NCBI GenBank assembly: GCA_032622095.1
Contig: CP136065.1
Location: 58,215,949-58,279,948, forward strand
Direction of reading: 5' to 3'
Origin: Siphonodentalium dalli
Lineage: Eukaryota; Mollusca; Scaphopoda; Gadilida; Siphonodentaliidae
DNA: 64,000 nucleotides
Position numbers and translations under genes: made by a program. Under the pieces are notes generated by a model. It saw only the letters and a program-made list of their open reading frames with translations, searched no databases and had not been told where the DNA came from. Shown here in pieces: positions 12,951 through 24,193 of this stretch; within the stretch, counting starts at the first letter, position 1; each line of letters opens with the position of its first letter.

Positions 12951-12988
12951 ACATGATTATTATCCCAGTCTTTGGGCATTGGTTGCCC

Positions 12989-13204
12989 ATCCTCACTTAT
13001 GAGGAAGAAATCCGAGCAGCTAAAGAGCACATCCTGATTAGCATACTGACAATATCAATTGATTCACGACCGGGTACACGGTTAATGATGGATGAGTCAC
13101 CCACAGCAGCCGAGTCTGTAGTAGTTGTCGATGGCAACCAATGCAGTGTTTTACGTTCTAAAGCAGAGAGCGGGATTCCAAAGCATAACGTTTTCACACC
13201 ATGA
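12989..13204 (+). CDS. orphan open frame, possible exon or gene fragment
   Basis: After an acceptor-like attattatcccag (ending near 12969) a frame stays open for about 78 codons to a stop at 13202-13204. It includes LTYEEEIRAAKEHILISILT and ends GIPKHNVFTP. Composition is less AT-rich than its surroundings. I recognise no family. It lies antisense to the SORBS-like gene, inside an intron; a relic of a transposon or retrocopy is as likely as a real exon. Confidence 0.25.
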   Translation: MLTYEEEIRAAKEHILISILTISIDSRPGTRLMMDESPTAAESVVVVDGNQCSVLRSKAESGIPKHNVFTP

Positions 13205-13558
13205 TGTTACGAGTCGAGCAAGCTAAACAATGGACCAGGGCACCACTAGAAAAAGGCATGGATAGTTTGGCTTCTAGAAGAACTGTGTTACCTTGTTCAA
13301 TGACAGATGAGGGATTCTAACATGAAAATGTAGATGAGACATCTGGGTTATTATAATATGGGAATTTTTTTGAAAATTTACCCTTGATACAAATTGTTAG
13401 TATTTAGTTCAGATTTTCATTATATATTATTAACATATGAGGAAAAAGCATTCGTTTATTTTGTAGATATAATGTTCACAATCATGCTGAGGCTGATTTC
13501 ATCGTATCTTGTAACATAGTCTGACTGCACCAAATACAGAGCCTGAAACCAAAACTAC

Positions 13559-13821
13559 TTGACGCTTTCATGACAGGAGTGGCGCTGGTGCCGCTTTAAA
13601 GATCATGTGCCAGTGTAATCTCTTATATATGCGAGTCTCCCATAGGGAGCCTCACATATATAAGAGAATGCACTGGCTTACAAGGTCAAGGTAATTATTG
13701 TTAGGCCAATATATTCTTTTATATATGCGAGGCTCCCTGTGGGAAACTTGCATATATAAGAGAATGCATTGGCACAGGGTTTTCGCAAAATTTCAGGAAG
13801 CTCCAAACATGGAAGGGTTAA
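13559..13821 (+). mobile_element. family C TTAA element (C3)
   Basis: Left terminus degenerate (TTGACGCTTTCATGACAGGA); right terminus catggaagggttaa. Two hairpin cassettes in inverted order. Its final TTAA is shared with the start of element D3. Confidence 0.8.
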
Positions 13822-14135
13822 CCCTTGCTATACTATTAACCCTTTCAGTGCCAAGTCCGAATTTTGTATCAACCCATATTTCCTTGATCATTTTTCAAAT
13901 TTATTTATTATAATAATGTGATACATTGATGGAAAGAGCTCTAAGAGCTCTTTCCATCAATGTATCACATTATTATAATCAATAAATTTGAAAAATTATC
14001 AAGGAAATATGGGTTGATACAAAATTCGGACTTGACACTGAAAGGGTTAAAATACTCATTTATAAGTAGTTCCCTTAGGAAATGTTCAGGTTCAACAAAT
14101 GACCATCGATGAGTATTTAGTATAGTAAGGGTTAA
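13818..14135 (+). mobile_element. family D element (D3) split by a nested palindrome
   Basis: Left piece TTAACCCTTGCTATACTA, then the 13836-14050 insert, then aatactcatttataagtag through to agtatagtaagggttaa. Without the insert the two pieces join as in other D copies. Confidence 0.8.
13836..14050 (+). mobile_element. TTAA-bounded near-perfect palindrome, 215 bp
   Basis: Arms of about 105 bp run from TTAACCCTTTCAGTGCCAAG to the reciprocal end CACTGAAAGGGTTAA, with the centre at agagctctaagagctc near 13943. Only a few mismatches separate the arms. The ends resemble family B, but the hairpin cassette is absent. Confidence 0.88.
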
Positions 14136-14538
14136 AAACATCTGCCTATTATAATGAAGAAATGATGAGGGCATCATAGTTCAAATGAAACCAGCTAGGT
14201 CTGCATGGAAATGAAATTTAGTGACATATACTCCAGACTCCATATAGGACGTAATGACCACAATAGGATAGAGTGTGTGACAAATATGAAACATACGCTA
14301 TTAAAACAGTGCTTTTTTTCTACAATTTCTCAACTGTTTATTCATTTTTGATTTAAATTTTAAACACACTTTATTATCCTTGTGTAGAAGAGACATCATT
14401 TTAGTAACACAATAGGTGTTTCCGTCAAACATAACAGGTACAGCCAATGAAGTCAGCCTTCAGTGTGATAAAACAGCACTTCACATCTAACTTGGGGGTG
14501 ATAAGCACAGGGTAGTGGACATTAGGGGGAGTTATATA

Positions 14539-14892
14539 CAAGACTCAAAATAGTGTGTCTGACATTTACAGAATGAGGTCCCCAGAGGGTGAATTTAGTG
14601 ACGCTATCTTGCAGGGCAGGCTAGCACCAGATTCACCCTCTGGGACTCTCATTCTGCTCAGGCCTCAACTGCTATGGGAGATTTGGATAAGATTGAAGTT
14701 CCCCAGTTGAAGTTGTTGATATTCACAGAATGGAAAAAGTAACTAAAACAGTTACTATTGAGATTATAGATAATTCCCTGAAGATGAGACCTAAGCAGAA
14801 TGAGGTCCCCAGAGCTGTGCGAAATAGCATCACTAAATTCACCTTCTGGGGACCTCATTCTGTTAATGTCAGACAAACTATTTCCAATCTTG
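14539..14892 (+). mobile_element. family F hairpin element (F2)
   Basis: Flanked by GTTATATA and GTTAGATA (7 of 8 identical). Two outer hairpins with gaatgaggtccccagag flank a middle hairpin-like segment (gaagttccccagttgaagtt). Ends CAAGACT and AATCTTG are eroded. Confidence 0.75.
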
Positions 14893-15477
14893 GTTAGATA
14901 TAGATATTTTTCGGGTCAGGGTTTCAGGAAAGTTCATACATACTTCATCATCTGAGCTCTATTTAACAGAACAATAACATGCAATTCAACATTTTAACAT
15001 GGAAAGTAAGAAACTCTTAACTACGGCTACAGTCATGCTCTAGAGCCATACCAATAAACAAATTTAACATCAATATTCAAAATATAAGCAAGGAGGGATA
15101 ACTCTATTTGTGAGGACTGTGTAATCTATGATAAATTTCAAACAAGCCAGAGGCTGAATAAGCTTTTCAGTTTCTAGACCCATTTATTACTGAGAAAACT
15201 ATCTTTTGCTATAACTTCCTATAAGTGAACATTTCTAGAAGCAGAACATTTCTAGAAAGTTGGCTTTATAAATGGGTATTGCATGTGAATTTCATATATA
15301 CATATACTATTGCTTATAAAGCATTAAGTCCAATACTTGGTACTTCTGTGAAAAAGCATTAAATTTGTACATGTTTTCTACATGCTATTCTATAATTTAC
15401 GTGTGCTATATTTCAGTATTTATAGCTTTAGAGTAATATCCCCTGATTGTCGCATGTAGAGTAGTCTGTTTATTTAC

Positions 15478-15592
15478 CTGTTTATGTTCTCTGAACGCTA
15501 TAGATGAGAACCCTGGCTCGTAATCCATTATACTCCTCGGCTGATTGCGATAAACATCCGGCTTAGCTCGTGCAGATGGCGGTGACCAATGA
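15478..15592 (-). CDS. SORBS: SORBS-like exon 13, second SoHo block
   Basis: A 115-bp exon, phase 2 in and phase 0 out, with acceptor atctttttcag and donor gtaaat. It contains HWSPPSARAKPDV followed by YRNQPRSIMDYEPGFSSI. The W-x-P-P ... Y-R-x-x-P-R/K-S-I-x-x-Y-E/Q-P-G-x-S-S arrangement is the second conserved SoHo block of the SORBS family. With exon 9 it makes the family assignment secure. Confidence 0.94.
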
Positions 15593-15924
15593 CTGAAAAA
15601 GATTTAAGAATGTGTTCGACTGTTTAATTTAGCATGGAGCATGTCAAGTCAAATACCATGTTGAGGTGAAAATAAATAGAGAATGAATGATGAATATCAA
15701 TAACACATAGATACAGGTGTGGAAAAGAAATTGCAAATAATTGGCATGGTTGAACTACACTACGATCATAGAGATCACAACATTGTACACAAAATAGTCA
15801 AATGACTCATTTGACAGATTAAAAAAATCATTGAAACTCTAGTTGAACATTGAAAATGCAAAAGACAAGGATCAATCCGTTCTATTTAGCAGACAGAATG
15901 ACAAATACATCTCTAAAGATGCTA

Positions 15925-16167
15925 TTAACCCTTCCATGACTTCAGCTTCCTGAAATTTTTTGACAACCCTGTGCCAATGCATTCTTTTATATATGTTCAT
16001 AAATAAGAGAATGCACTGGCCTAACAATATTACCTTGACCTTGAAAGCCAGTGTATTCTCTTATTTATGAGGCTCCCTGTGGGAGACTCGCATATATCAG
16101 ATAATGCACAGTCATAGGATAATTAATGCTGCACCAGTGTTAATGATTCCCGTCATGAAAGGGTTAA
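15925..16167 (+). mobile_element. family C TTAA element (C4)
   Basis: TTAACCCTTCCATGACTTCA to CGTCATGAAAGGGTTAA. The first cassette has lost its loop and part of its stem. Confidence 0.8.
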
Positions 16168-16205
16168 TGTAACATATAATAACACTGTCATACAAATACA
16201 ATTCA

Positions 16206-16702
16206 TCAGTACTAATTAAAAGTAGACTCTCAAACAAGCTACGCATTACAGAGTCTAAAGAAAATAGTGGGGATTTCCATTACCACCCAGAATAATTACG
16301 TCAGTAGTTAACAGAAAGCAATGAAGCCAATCAGGCCAATACTGTAATAAATATAGCCACATTGCTGATTTCACAGTGTTTATAAATTTGGAGATTACAG
16401 CAACTAATTAAACACTAAAACGTGGCTATGCAGAGACCAGAATTGACAAATAATATCTAGAAAGAAAAATAGAATTAACAATTTTCAAGAATTTCAACAG
16501 TTAACACACGGTTTTGTTATGAAATTCACCAAAATGAAAGGATATATCATTTTGCGAATCATAAAAATATTTGTGCGCTGTGACGTCATACTGCATGGAT
16601 TGCATGCAGAGGTGGCAGTAATATGACAGATAGTCAATTCCTTTAGACTCTGTAATGCGTAGCTTGTTCTAATTTTAGTCTAATTTTAATTACTACTGAC
16701 AA
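16206..16702 (+). mobile_element. terminal-inverted-repeat element, about 0.5 kb
   Basis: Arms contain acaagctacgcattacagag at 16234 and its exact complement ending at 16667; the match extends 27 bp here and continues imperfectly outward to cagta/tactg. The interior has no open frame. No other copy was noticed, and superfamily is undetermined. Confidence 0.7.
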
Positions 16703-17519
16703 TTAATATAAAGGTGCACATCTTAACATCATGAAAACAAAATATATAGTTGAGGCCAAGATAAAACAATTGCTAGATTCACATTCCCCAATGACCATAT
16801 TTTTGGCCACCACCCCCCATTTCATTTGGATTTGTTTCTTTTCACACATGATCCAGCGTAACTTCTCTTACTTTTAAACATCTTAGACTGATTCATGTTA
16901 AAATAGTTTGTTGAAATTAATTTGTCACGGAAATGTGAAAGAAAACAATTTAATATAAAGCAGTGTTAGCCACTGTGTTAGCAGGATTAAAATTTTAACT
17001 CCGGACTGCTTCTATTTGAAAAATAGTTGTGTGTGAAGCTAGCACTTTCTGTATTGTGGCCTGTTATATAGATGACATTACATTACCATAGATTGTTACC
17101 TCATGAAGTAGAATACCCACCTCTTTAACAGATCAGATTCTGATACACTTCAAGTAAGCAGATAAAAGAAATGGTGTGGTGTGAGCATATTGATAAAACA
17201 GATGAAGCTGGTGTTTTAAGCATAAAGAAGGATGTGTGCAGAATTATTCTATCTGAATTCAGGATGTTTTCTAATCATTATATTATACAAAACACAACAA
17301 AAGAACTGACATTGTTGGTAGCTTTAAATTGTCAAAATTTCAACTCTACTTATATGGGTAACTGCCATACCAAATAAAGAGGATATGTCTATCTAAACTA
17401 AATTATTAACTGAAAACCTAAACACAGTCAGTTATAATAAACATTAAACCTTTTGGCTTGTTACAAATTGCATTTCCGAAAGATTTTATAGCCGAAAACA
17501 ATTAAAACAATTTGTTTTT

Positions 17520-17715
17520 TTAAAAGGTCCTTAACCCAAAATCGAACTTGACCGTGTTTTATGACTGTAAACAGGCATACCAAATTTCATTCCATTCAGT
17601 CAATATTAACTGAAGTTATCATCCGGAAAACAAAACTCGAATTTCAAAGTTGAAAATGGTCCATAACTCTGGTAAAAATGGGCAGATGAACCCAAAATCG
17701 AACTGGTACGACTTA
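17520..17715 (-). repeat. dispersed 'cataactctg' repeat fragment
   Basis: Contains ccaaaatcgaacttgaccgt, ccaaatttcattccattcag and ccataactctggtaaaaatg, shared with 31430-31640 and 49440-49800. Similar repeats are, from memory, common in mollusc genomes. Confidence 0.6.
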
Positions 17716-17785
17716 TATTTATTAAATATAAATGACATAAAATATATTTATATCTGAGTATCAATAGTTGTTATTAATCACTCAC

Positions 17786-17900
17786 AATTTCTTTGATGTA
17801 TCTTTAGCTTTATCAGCACTATCAAGAGTTGATGTACTTCTACTTTTGTTCTTGTTCTCCCGATTTCTGTATTCTGGTTCAGATCGATAGCCAGAATCTT
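17786..17900 (-). CDS. SORBS: SORBS-like exon 12, charged SoHo linker
   Basis: A 115-bp exon, phase 1 in and phase 2 out, with acceptor tgttttgtag and the strong donor gtgagt. It encodes EDSGYRSEPEYRNRENKNKS then RSTSTLDSADKAKDTSKK. It is rich in Lys, Arg, Ser and Asp. The split codon completes as Phe with the first base of exon 13. Without splicing the frame would stop two codons later, which supports the donor. Confidence 0.88.
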
Positions 17901-18244
17901 CTACAAAACACGGAAGGAACAGGAATATGAAGCAAATCACGCATAGACTTGACTCCTATTGGTAAAACCTAGAAGTCAAACTGATTTAGATCCTGACAGA
18001 TTCTCTAATAATCCATTAAAGATTACAGAATAATCAACAGATAAGAGACTTTGGAGAATAATATGGATGAAGTGGCATCACAAGAACCATATTGCATCAT
18101 CAACTATTAAATCGACTATTAAGTACTAGTATGTCAAAATAGGTATGTATGCCAAAAATCAAGACATGAACAGTTTTATGGGATTTGAGTGCATTGTCAG
18201 TCCAAAAAAATTATCAGAAATATTATATAATAAATTATGTATTT

Positions 18245-18565
18245 ATTTGCTATGGTAGGAGAATAGGAACAAGTGCAATACCAAGCGTGGCATAAGTTAT
18301 GCCCCCGACGTTCAGTTTTGAGAGTGGTCAATACTAAATATATGTATGGTATGGTTCGTACACAAAATTCACAAATTACCAAGTCAAAAAAGGGTCGTAA
18401 CTCTGGTATAAATAAATGGATGAAACCCTTTCCCTCATCCCGTGCTATCACTATGCCAAAAGACAACAAAATCCAATAATTATCACCTGAGTTACAAGCT
18501 GAGATATCGGACGGACGATCAGATGGAGCCCTTGGCTATATGCCCCGAACCTCCTACGGGGCATA
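18245..18565 (+). repeat. dispersed repeat with terminal hairpin
   Basis: Contains ggtcgtaactctggtataaa and ends in a small hairpin, atgccccgaacctcctacgg then ggcat. Related to the fragments at 12.6, 17.5, 31.5 and 49.5 kb. Confidence 0.55.
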
Positions 18566-18716
18566 ATAACTGATGCCAATTTGTTGGTTAACTCAAAAAT
18601 ATTAAAAAACAAAGAAAGTCTCTTCAAAACACTTCTATAGCCAATATTGTTGCCATCTAGGATATGGAAGAAAAAACAACCTAGACAGCACATTATTAAC
18701 CTGGACAGCACACTAT

Positions 18717-18971
18717 TTAACCCTTTGAGTGCCAGGGGCTGATCTCATCAGCCCTAAACCTACAAAATAAGTCTGTTAAAGAATATAAGAATAAATTATT
18801 AAAATTGTAAAAAATTGTAAAAAACAAAATAAAAAAATAAAAAAATGGTAGGCCAATGCATTCTCTTATATATGCGAGGCGACCTATGGTCGACTCGCAT
18901 ATATAAGAGAATGCATTGGCACAGGGTATATGGGTTGATACAAAAATCGGACCTGGCACTCAAAGGGTTAA
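18717..18971 (-). mobile_element. family B TTAA element (B3)
   Basis: TTAACCCTTTGAGTGCCAGG at both ends in inverted orientation, with one hairpin cassette. Ends 42 bp from the exon 11 donor. Confidence 0.88.
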
Positions 18972-19013
18972 GAGAGAGAATCAAATTGCAAGATAAACAT
19001 TGATTTTGCTCAC

Positions 19014-19061
19014 CTTTCTTGTGTTTTGGTAATGTATAGCTTGGAACATAAGGATTAGCCT
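19014..19061 (-). CDS. SORBS: SORBS-like exon 11, YVPSY cassette
   Basis: A 48-bp phase 1-1 exon with acceptor tgtttacag and donor gtgagc, encoding EANPYVPSYTLPKHKK. It shares the N-x-Y-x-P-x-Y-x-x-P pattern with exon 10, and the 20 bp before the acceptor are also similar, consistent with an old cassette duplication. A family B element lies 42 bp beyond the donor. Confidence 0.86.
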
Positions 19062-19180
19062 CTGTAAACACAAACATATATAAATTAGTGCTACAAAGAC
19101 AACATTTTAATTAATAAAAAGAATAAAGATCCATCCTCGTTATCCTCTGGTCCTTCTGAGAGGCCAATGTCCCTGATACC

Positions 19181-19434
19181 CAAGCCTTGAAATAGTGTGC
19201 CTGTCATTTGCAGAATGAGGTCCCCAGAGGGTGAATTTAGTGACGTTACCCCACACAGCGGGCTAGAATCACTAAATTCACCCTCTGGGAACCTCATTCT
19301 GCTCAGGCCTCAGCAGAATGAGGTTCCCAGAGGGTGAATATAGTGATGCTAGCCCGCTATGCAGGGTAGCGTCACTAAATTCACCCTCTGGGGACCTCAT
19401 TCTGCAAATGACAGGCACACTATTTCAAGGCTTG
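19181..19434 (+). mobile_element. family F hairpin element (F3), exact 8-bp duplication
   Basis: CAAGCCTTGAAATAGTGTGC to its complement, flanked on both sides by CTGATACC. Two hairpins stand head to head, each with gaatgaggt(c/t)cccagaggg stems. Confidence 0.9.
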
Positions 19435-19524
19435 CTGATACCAACACATTTACTATGAGTATTTTTGTGAAGTGACACCCCAAGAGCTATCATCTATTCA
19501 GTCAGTTTTAGACCCATTAGTTTA

Positions 19525-19749
19525 CAGTAATGCCCTAAATAATCAACTCCTTGACCACAGAATAATTATGGGTAATCAACTCCTTGACCACAGCAGAATT
19601 ATGGGTAACTTTTCAGGATTTAGTCGAAAATATGGCTTGTTTCTGAGAGCTTTCCAATGAATTGCACCAAGCCATATTTCCGACTAAATCCTGAAAAGTT
19701 ACCCATAATTCTGCTGTGGTTAAGGAGTCGATTATTTAGGGCATTACTC
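19525..19749 (+). mobile_element. family E foldback (E3)
   Basis: CAGTAATGCCCTAAATAATC to the reciprocal GGGCATTACT. The left arm carries a 28-bp tandem repeat of ctccttgaccacag(a/c)(a/g)aat. Confidence 0.82.
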
Positions 19750-21705
19750 TATATTATCTTCATACCTACCAAGTGGTTACGTTTATTCTACAATAGTATC
19801 AATTAATGTATGGTCTATATAATACCTAAACATTACAAATTTGAAAATTATTTATTGCACTTTTGACAGAACAGCAAAAAACAGGTTGAAGAATATCATA
19901 TCTGTTCTTGTTTCAAGAAGGGAGAAAATTCAGCGAAACTCTGCTCTTATTTTGAGTTAATTTCCTGACAGTGCAATTCAGTGAATAAGTGTGCAGTGTT
20001 AGTTTAGCAGCCAGGCGCCACAGAGGAAAATCTTGCCACGTACACTATCTGCAGTCTAGTTTGTGAGAGAACAGCATAAGTTTGAACAAATAATTCACAA
20101 TATTAAAGTGTACAAAAGCAACAGAAATGATCAAAGCATCAGATTTCAAGCATGGTATGTTTGTGAAAGCACAAAAACTGTGAAACATGTTCATTTAAAA
20201 GCAACTTGTGCAAAAGCAAGTCAGCTGTTGATGAGAGAGAAATAAAAAATGATTGCCAACGTCAACCTTGTTCACACAATAGTAGCAAGGAGGTGATTCT
20301 GAAGAAACCAAGATACTGGTAAACAATAACATCAGTTTACTGTTACACAATGATTATCATATCTCTTTCTATATCATATAGAAATATTTTTTTAAAATAA
20401 AATTTCTTATTTATCTGGCAAAAGATATCAATTATTGTTATTAGTTCTTTATCGTAATAATATTGGCAGGTTTAGAGGGATGGCAAATAGAGAAAACTGC
20501 ACAGCATGTGAATGTGGTGAACAATATCACAAGAGTTTGTTGGGGCGCAATATTACAACAAGAGCCATCAGGTTCTGTGTTTATCACACACCAAGAGTAA
20601 ATATTCTTTAGTATCAAACAGTTGTTTCTGTTTGGTTTCCATGCTAGTTAGTCATCTACTCACACGCAACACAAGGTTGAATCATTAATGTAGTACTGGT
20701 TGTGTTTTCATGCATGACGTAATTAACGTCACGCAAGCTCTTGATATCGCTCTTGCGCATTTTGATTAAATTACCATACAGGCTGAATTAACGTAATCTA
20801 CCGAAAGATAGCAAGGTGTGTAATATATCACTTTCCAGAAGATAACGAAGCCTATAAATGTCAAGGGATCTATCTCATTATTCGGCAAGCTCGAAACTAA
20901 TGTGTATGAATATTTCTACTAGGAATAAATGCAAATTTATCTGTGTATGCATTTGATTTCAAGTTGTTGTTAAATCCATATCATTGTTGACATCAAGTGG
21001 TGTGAGTGCAATCTCTTTACCAACTATATTTCTTAGCAATACACCGAGCATATTCTATTAACCGAAATCGACTGTATATAAGCTTTATATATAATATTTG
21101 CATAGTTAAATTACCTTCTTTATAAAACCATCAACATAAATCAATACTAGAAACTATTTTACCAAAATCAATTTTGGGTTGTGGTAAAGAATTAAGGAAG
21201 ACAAGGTAAGGAATATTAAAAGCTAGCCAGATGAGAAATTAAAAGGCTAATAATTAAAAGAATGAGTCAGAACAAACAGAGGAATTAAAAACAAACTGAG
21301 AACAATAATTACTAAAGAGGACGCCGAATGAAAAGTAATGAACAGTGGTTTCAACGCGGTTATGGATTTTAACCACGAAAAAAATCAGCAAACTGCATGA
21401 ATCCCAAAGATTGCTAAATTCTCATCGTAGTCCTAAGCAGTGAACACATTCAATCCACTATTCATTACTTATATTTACATACTTAAAACTATATTATAAA
21501 TATTTTATATACCAGCATTATTTATTTTGAGCGGGCCAAAATACAAGTTAGTCACAGTCCAATGACAGGTTCTATTTTGGCACTTTGCCAAGTGTGATCA
21601 ATCATTAATATAACTAGACCTATGTCTTTATTTGAATGTGACCGCCAAATGTATATACCCAGTGTGATTATAGGTTTATGAATAAACCGCGTCAGTGGGC
21701 ATGTC

Positions 21706-21886
21706 TACCATAATGCCCTAAATAATCGACTCCTTAACCACAGCAGAATTATGGGTAATTTGTCAGGATTTAGTCGGAAATATGGCTTTCCGATGAATGG
21801 CAACAAGCCATATTTCCGACTAAATCCTGAAAAATTACCCATAATTATTCTGTGGTTAAGGAGACGATTATTTAGGGCATTACTGT
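21706..21886 (+). mobile_element. family E foldback (E4)
   Basis: Complete two-arm copy with a shortened centre around tatggctttccgatgaatgg. Ends cataatgccc and gggcattactg-TA. Confidence 0.82.
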
Positions 21887-22071
21887 ATCATAATGCTATG
21901 AGAAGCTTGGTAGCAATATAAGGGTATGTATATATTAGCAATTAAATTAATTATGAGGCAAATGCTTAGGCAGAATTATAGGGATTATCACAATTAACAG
22001 GATTATCATACACAATTATGGAGGCTTATTAACAGGATTACCATACACAACGATGAGGCAGAATCGCTTAC

Positions 22072-22098
22072 CCTTAGATTGAGCCTCCACAACTTCTT
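22072..22098 (-). CDS. SORBS: candidate 27-bp microexon
   Basis: A 27-bp phase 1-1 block, acceptor gtccttacag and donor gtaagcg, encoding EEVVEAQSK in the gene frame. Both splice sites are good. A degenerate tandem repeat (22105-22345) lies immediately upstream of the acceptor, which is unusual. Transcript support would be needed to confirm it. Confidence 0.5.
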
Positions 22099-22104
22099 CT
22101 GTAA

Positions 22105-22345
22105 GGACATACAGTGAGGTGAACGATATAATATGTGATGGTACAAATGTACAGTGGAATGCAACATGTGGTGGTAAATGCACAAATGTACAGTGAAAAT
22201 ATAATATGCAGTGGTACGAACGGACAGTGGTGGTACATGTACAAATGTACAGTGGAATATAATATGTGGTGGCACGAACGTACAGTGGAATAGATCACGT
22301 GATGGTACGAAAGTGGAATATAATAAATGGTGGTAAGAACATAGT
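22105..22345 (+). repeat. degenerate tandem repeat
   Basis: Repeats of a motif with aaatgtacagtggaatataa and tgtggtggtac, unit roughly 40-50 bp, imperfect. It sits right beside the acceptor of the proposed 27-bp microexon. Confidence 0.65.
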
Positions 22346-23329
22346 GGTTGTATCAAGAAGTAATCGTGCATAAAGATAAGTGAAATCTATGTTTTATGCT
22401 ATACTGGGTGAGAATAAGGTGTACTAAAAGTGAATAGAAACTTAGAAAGAATAGACAATAAGGCAAATTAGCAAGTTTAGAGTTCGCAGATGGATAATGT
22501 AATATATCTCAACATAATAAAATTTGGTTCTATGGATATATATAACTATTTCATGATGATATTACTCAATGCTGACAGACTGGTATTTCCTGAAAACTTA
22601 TTTCCACTGCAAGACAACACTAATTATCTAAAAATTATCTAGTTATATTTACATGTACAACCTTGTTCAGATAAATAAATCTGGATACCTCTTTGTGTGG
22701 ATAAGAAATTCAAGATTATCTGGGAAACAAACCAGCTTCGCCATCACTTGATGGTTTATGACAACAAATACACTATACATCTTACCAACTGAGCCAGAAG
22801 GGAGTCCTTATCAATCATAGTAGAGATAAAGTGAAGATGTCCCTGTGGTTATTATTCTTGCTTTTAGGTAATATAGACCCAATTGTGCTTCATTTGTGCC
22901 CCGGTAACTAATGGCAACAAACTATTTAACCCTTTCTATATATACTCAATACTCATTGATGAGTGGTAATCCCTCAGGATATGTTTGGATAATAAGTTCA
23001 ACAAACGACCATTGTTGAACTTATTATCTGAACATTTCCCTCCAATAAATAAGACTCCTTCTGTACTTGTATTATAAGCTTATATTTCCTGAAAACCTCT
23101 CTAAATGATTAATAGACCATTCCAATATATACTGTTATTAAACTGAGTCGGGAAAATCTGTTTAGTATAGAAATGGTTATACTGATTCTGCAAATTATTA
23201 TCAGCCCGCTCATCTGTCGTCTGCTTATATTTCGTGAACACCCCTCGAGATAAATAATATACCATTCCAATGTATACTTTTAAAATTGAGTTGGAGAATA
23301 GACAGGGTTAAAATATAACTCAGACCTAC
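22346..23329 (-). other. intron 10, proximal part
   Basis: Holds D4 (22926-23178) and a second D right-end fragment (23190-23311). Nothing recognised in 22346-22925. Confidence 0.55.
22926..23311 (+). mobile_element. family D element plus second D 3' fragment (D4)
   Basis: TTAACCCTTTCTATATATAC to about 23178. It is followed by another copy of the D right portion (gaacacccctcgagataaat ... gacagggttaa, to 23311), so the right end is present twice. Confidence 0.65.
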
Positions 23330-23395
23330 CTTCCACAGATCTTGTATCAGACATGTCATCAGGAAAGCTGTATGTTGGTTTGTATGTGTTCTTCT
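23330..23395 (-). CDS. SORBS: SORBS-like exon 10, YKPTY cassette
   Basis: A 66-bp phase 1-1 exon with acceptor ctgtttacag and donor gtaggtctg. It encodes EKNTYKPTYSFPDDMSDTRS then VE. The E-x-N-x-Y-x-P-x-Y-x-x-P pattern recurs in exon 11, so the two look like duplicated cassettes. A family D fragment ends 18 bp from the donor. Confidence 0.88.
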
Positions 23396-23467
23396 CTGTA
23401 AACAGAACAATTCAAGTTTTAGAAAGCAGATCATTTGTACACAAAAACTTAAAATTCTCTATTTCTC

Positions 23468-23730
23468 TTAAACCTTTCATGACCAGAGCAGCGCTGGCGC
23501 AGCATTAACACTCCTGTGCCAGTACATTCTCTTATCTATGCGAATCTCCCACAGGGAGCCTCCCATATATAAGATAATGCACTGGCTCACAAGGTTAAGG
23601 TAAATATTGTTAGGGCAATGTATTGTCTTATATATGCAAGGTTCCCTATGGGAGACTTGCAAATATAAGAGAATGCATTGGCACAGGGTTTTCGCCAACT
23701 TTCAGGAAGCTCCAGTCATGAAAGGGTTAA
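23468..23730 (+). mobile_element. family C TTAA element (C5)
   Basis: TTAAACCTTTCATGACCAGA to AGTCATGAAAGGGTTAA, with two inverted cassettes of the C subtype (loop with cacagggag / ccctatggg). Confidence 0.85.
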
Positions 23731-24130
23731 AGGCCATAGAAATACCATAAGGGTACATTGTCTCCTCGATCTAATCTAATTTGAATGCATATCTAATAGA
23801 TCATGATGAAATAACAGGGATTGTGGACAGACTACAAAACAAAACATTATTCACAGAATGTGGGATGAATTCTCACTGACATAATCCATGAATGACAGCT
23901 GTATGGACGACTCTCTTTTTATCAATATATTCTGGAGACATATCAGTATTTAGAACACAATCCCATTCAGATTGTTACAATCTTTCCTGATTTTTGGTTA
24001 AGCACACCGATGCATGTTCAATGTCAGCCAGCGCACGGGTTGTGTGTCATGGTCAACATACGCTGAATGGTGATTTCCAGCTAATCCCATTATGTATGGT
24101 CAGTTGTGCTCTAAGTCGGACAGAGTATGC

Positions 24131-24193
24131 GAATAGTTCCTTACCAGAATAAATCATGTCTTCGACTCCATTGTTTCTGGTAAAGAACTATTC
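24131..24193. repeat. small hairpin
   Basis: gaatagttccttaccagaa pairs with ttctggtaaagaactattc across a 25-bp loop. It imitates a splice donor and acceptor but is an inverted repeat. Confidence 0.7.

Larger units (their letters stand above)
11186..15477 (-). other. intron 13
   Basis: Holds an 85-bp tandem array (11787-12100), elements C2, C3 and D3 with a nested palindrome, an orphan open frame (12989-13204), a dispersed repeat fragment (12600-12950) and F2. The ranges 11190-11780 and 14893-15477 hold nothing recognised. Confidence 0.6.
15593..17785 (-). other. intron 12
   Basis: Holds C4, a terminal-inverted-repeat element at 16206-16702 and a dispersed repeat fragment at 17520-17715. Nothing recognised in 16703-17519. 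Confidence 0.6.
17901..19013 (-). other. intron 11
   Basis: Contains a dispersed repeat copy (18245-18565) and element B3. Nothing recognised in 17901-18244. Confidence 0.6.
19062..22071 (-). other. intron 10, distal part
   Basis: Holds F3 (19181-19434), E3 (19525-19749) and E4 (21706-21886). The 2-kb stretch 19750-21705 holds no gene or repeat that I recognise. Confidence 0.55.

Noticed and set aside
22006-22371. Long open frames over the 22.1-22.3 kb repeat
   Set aside because: They arise from the degenerate tandem repeat (repeated His/Tyr/Thr patterns in several frames) and have no recognisable domain.
24140-24180. Apparent exon between a ttaccag acceptor and a gtaagg donor
   Set aside because: The two sites are the arms of an inverted repeat (24131-24193). 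The phase 1 frame contains a stop and the length of 32 does not fit the gene.
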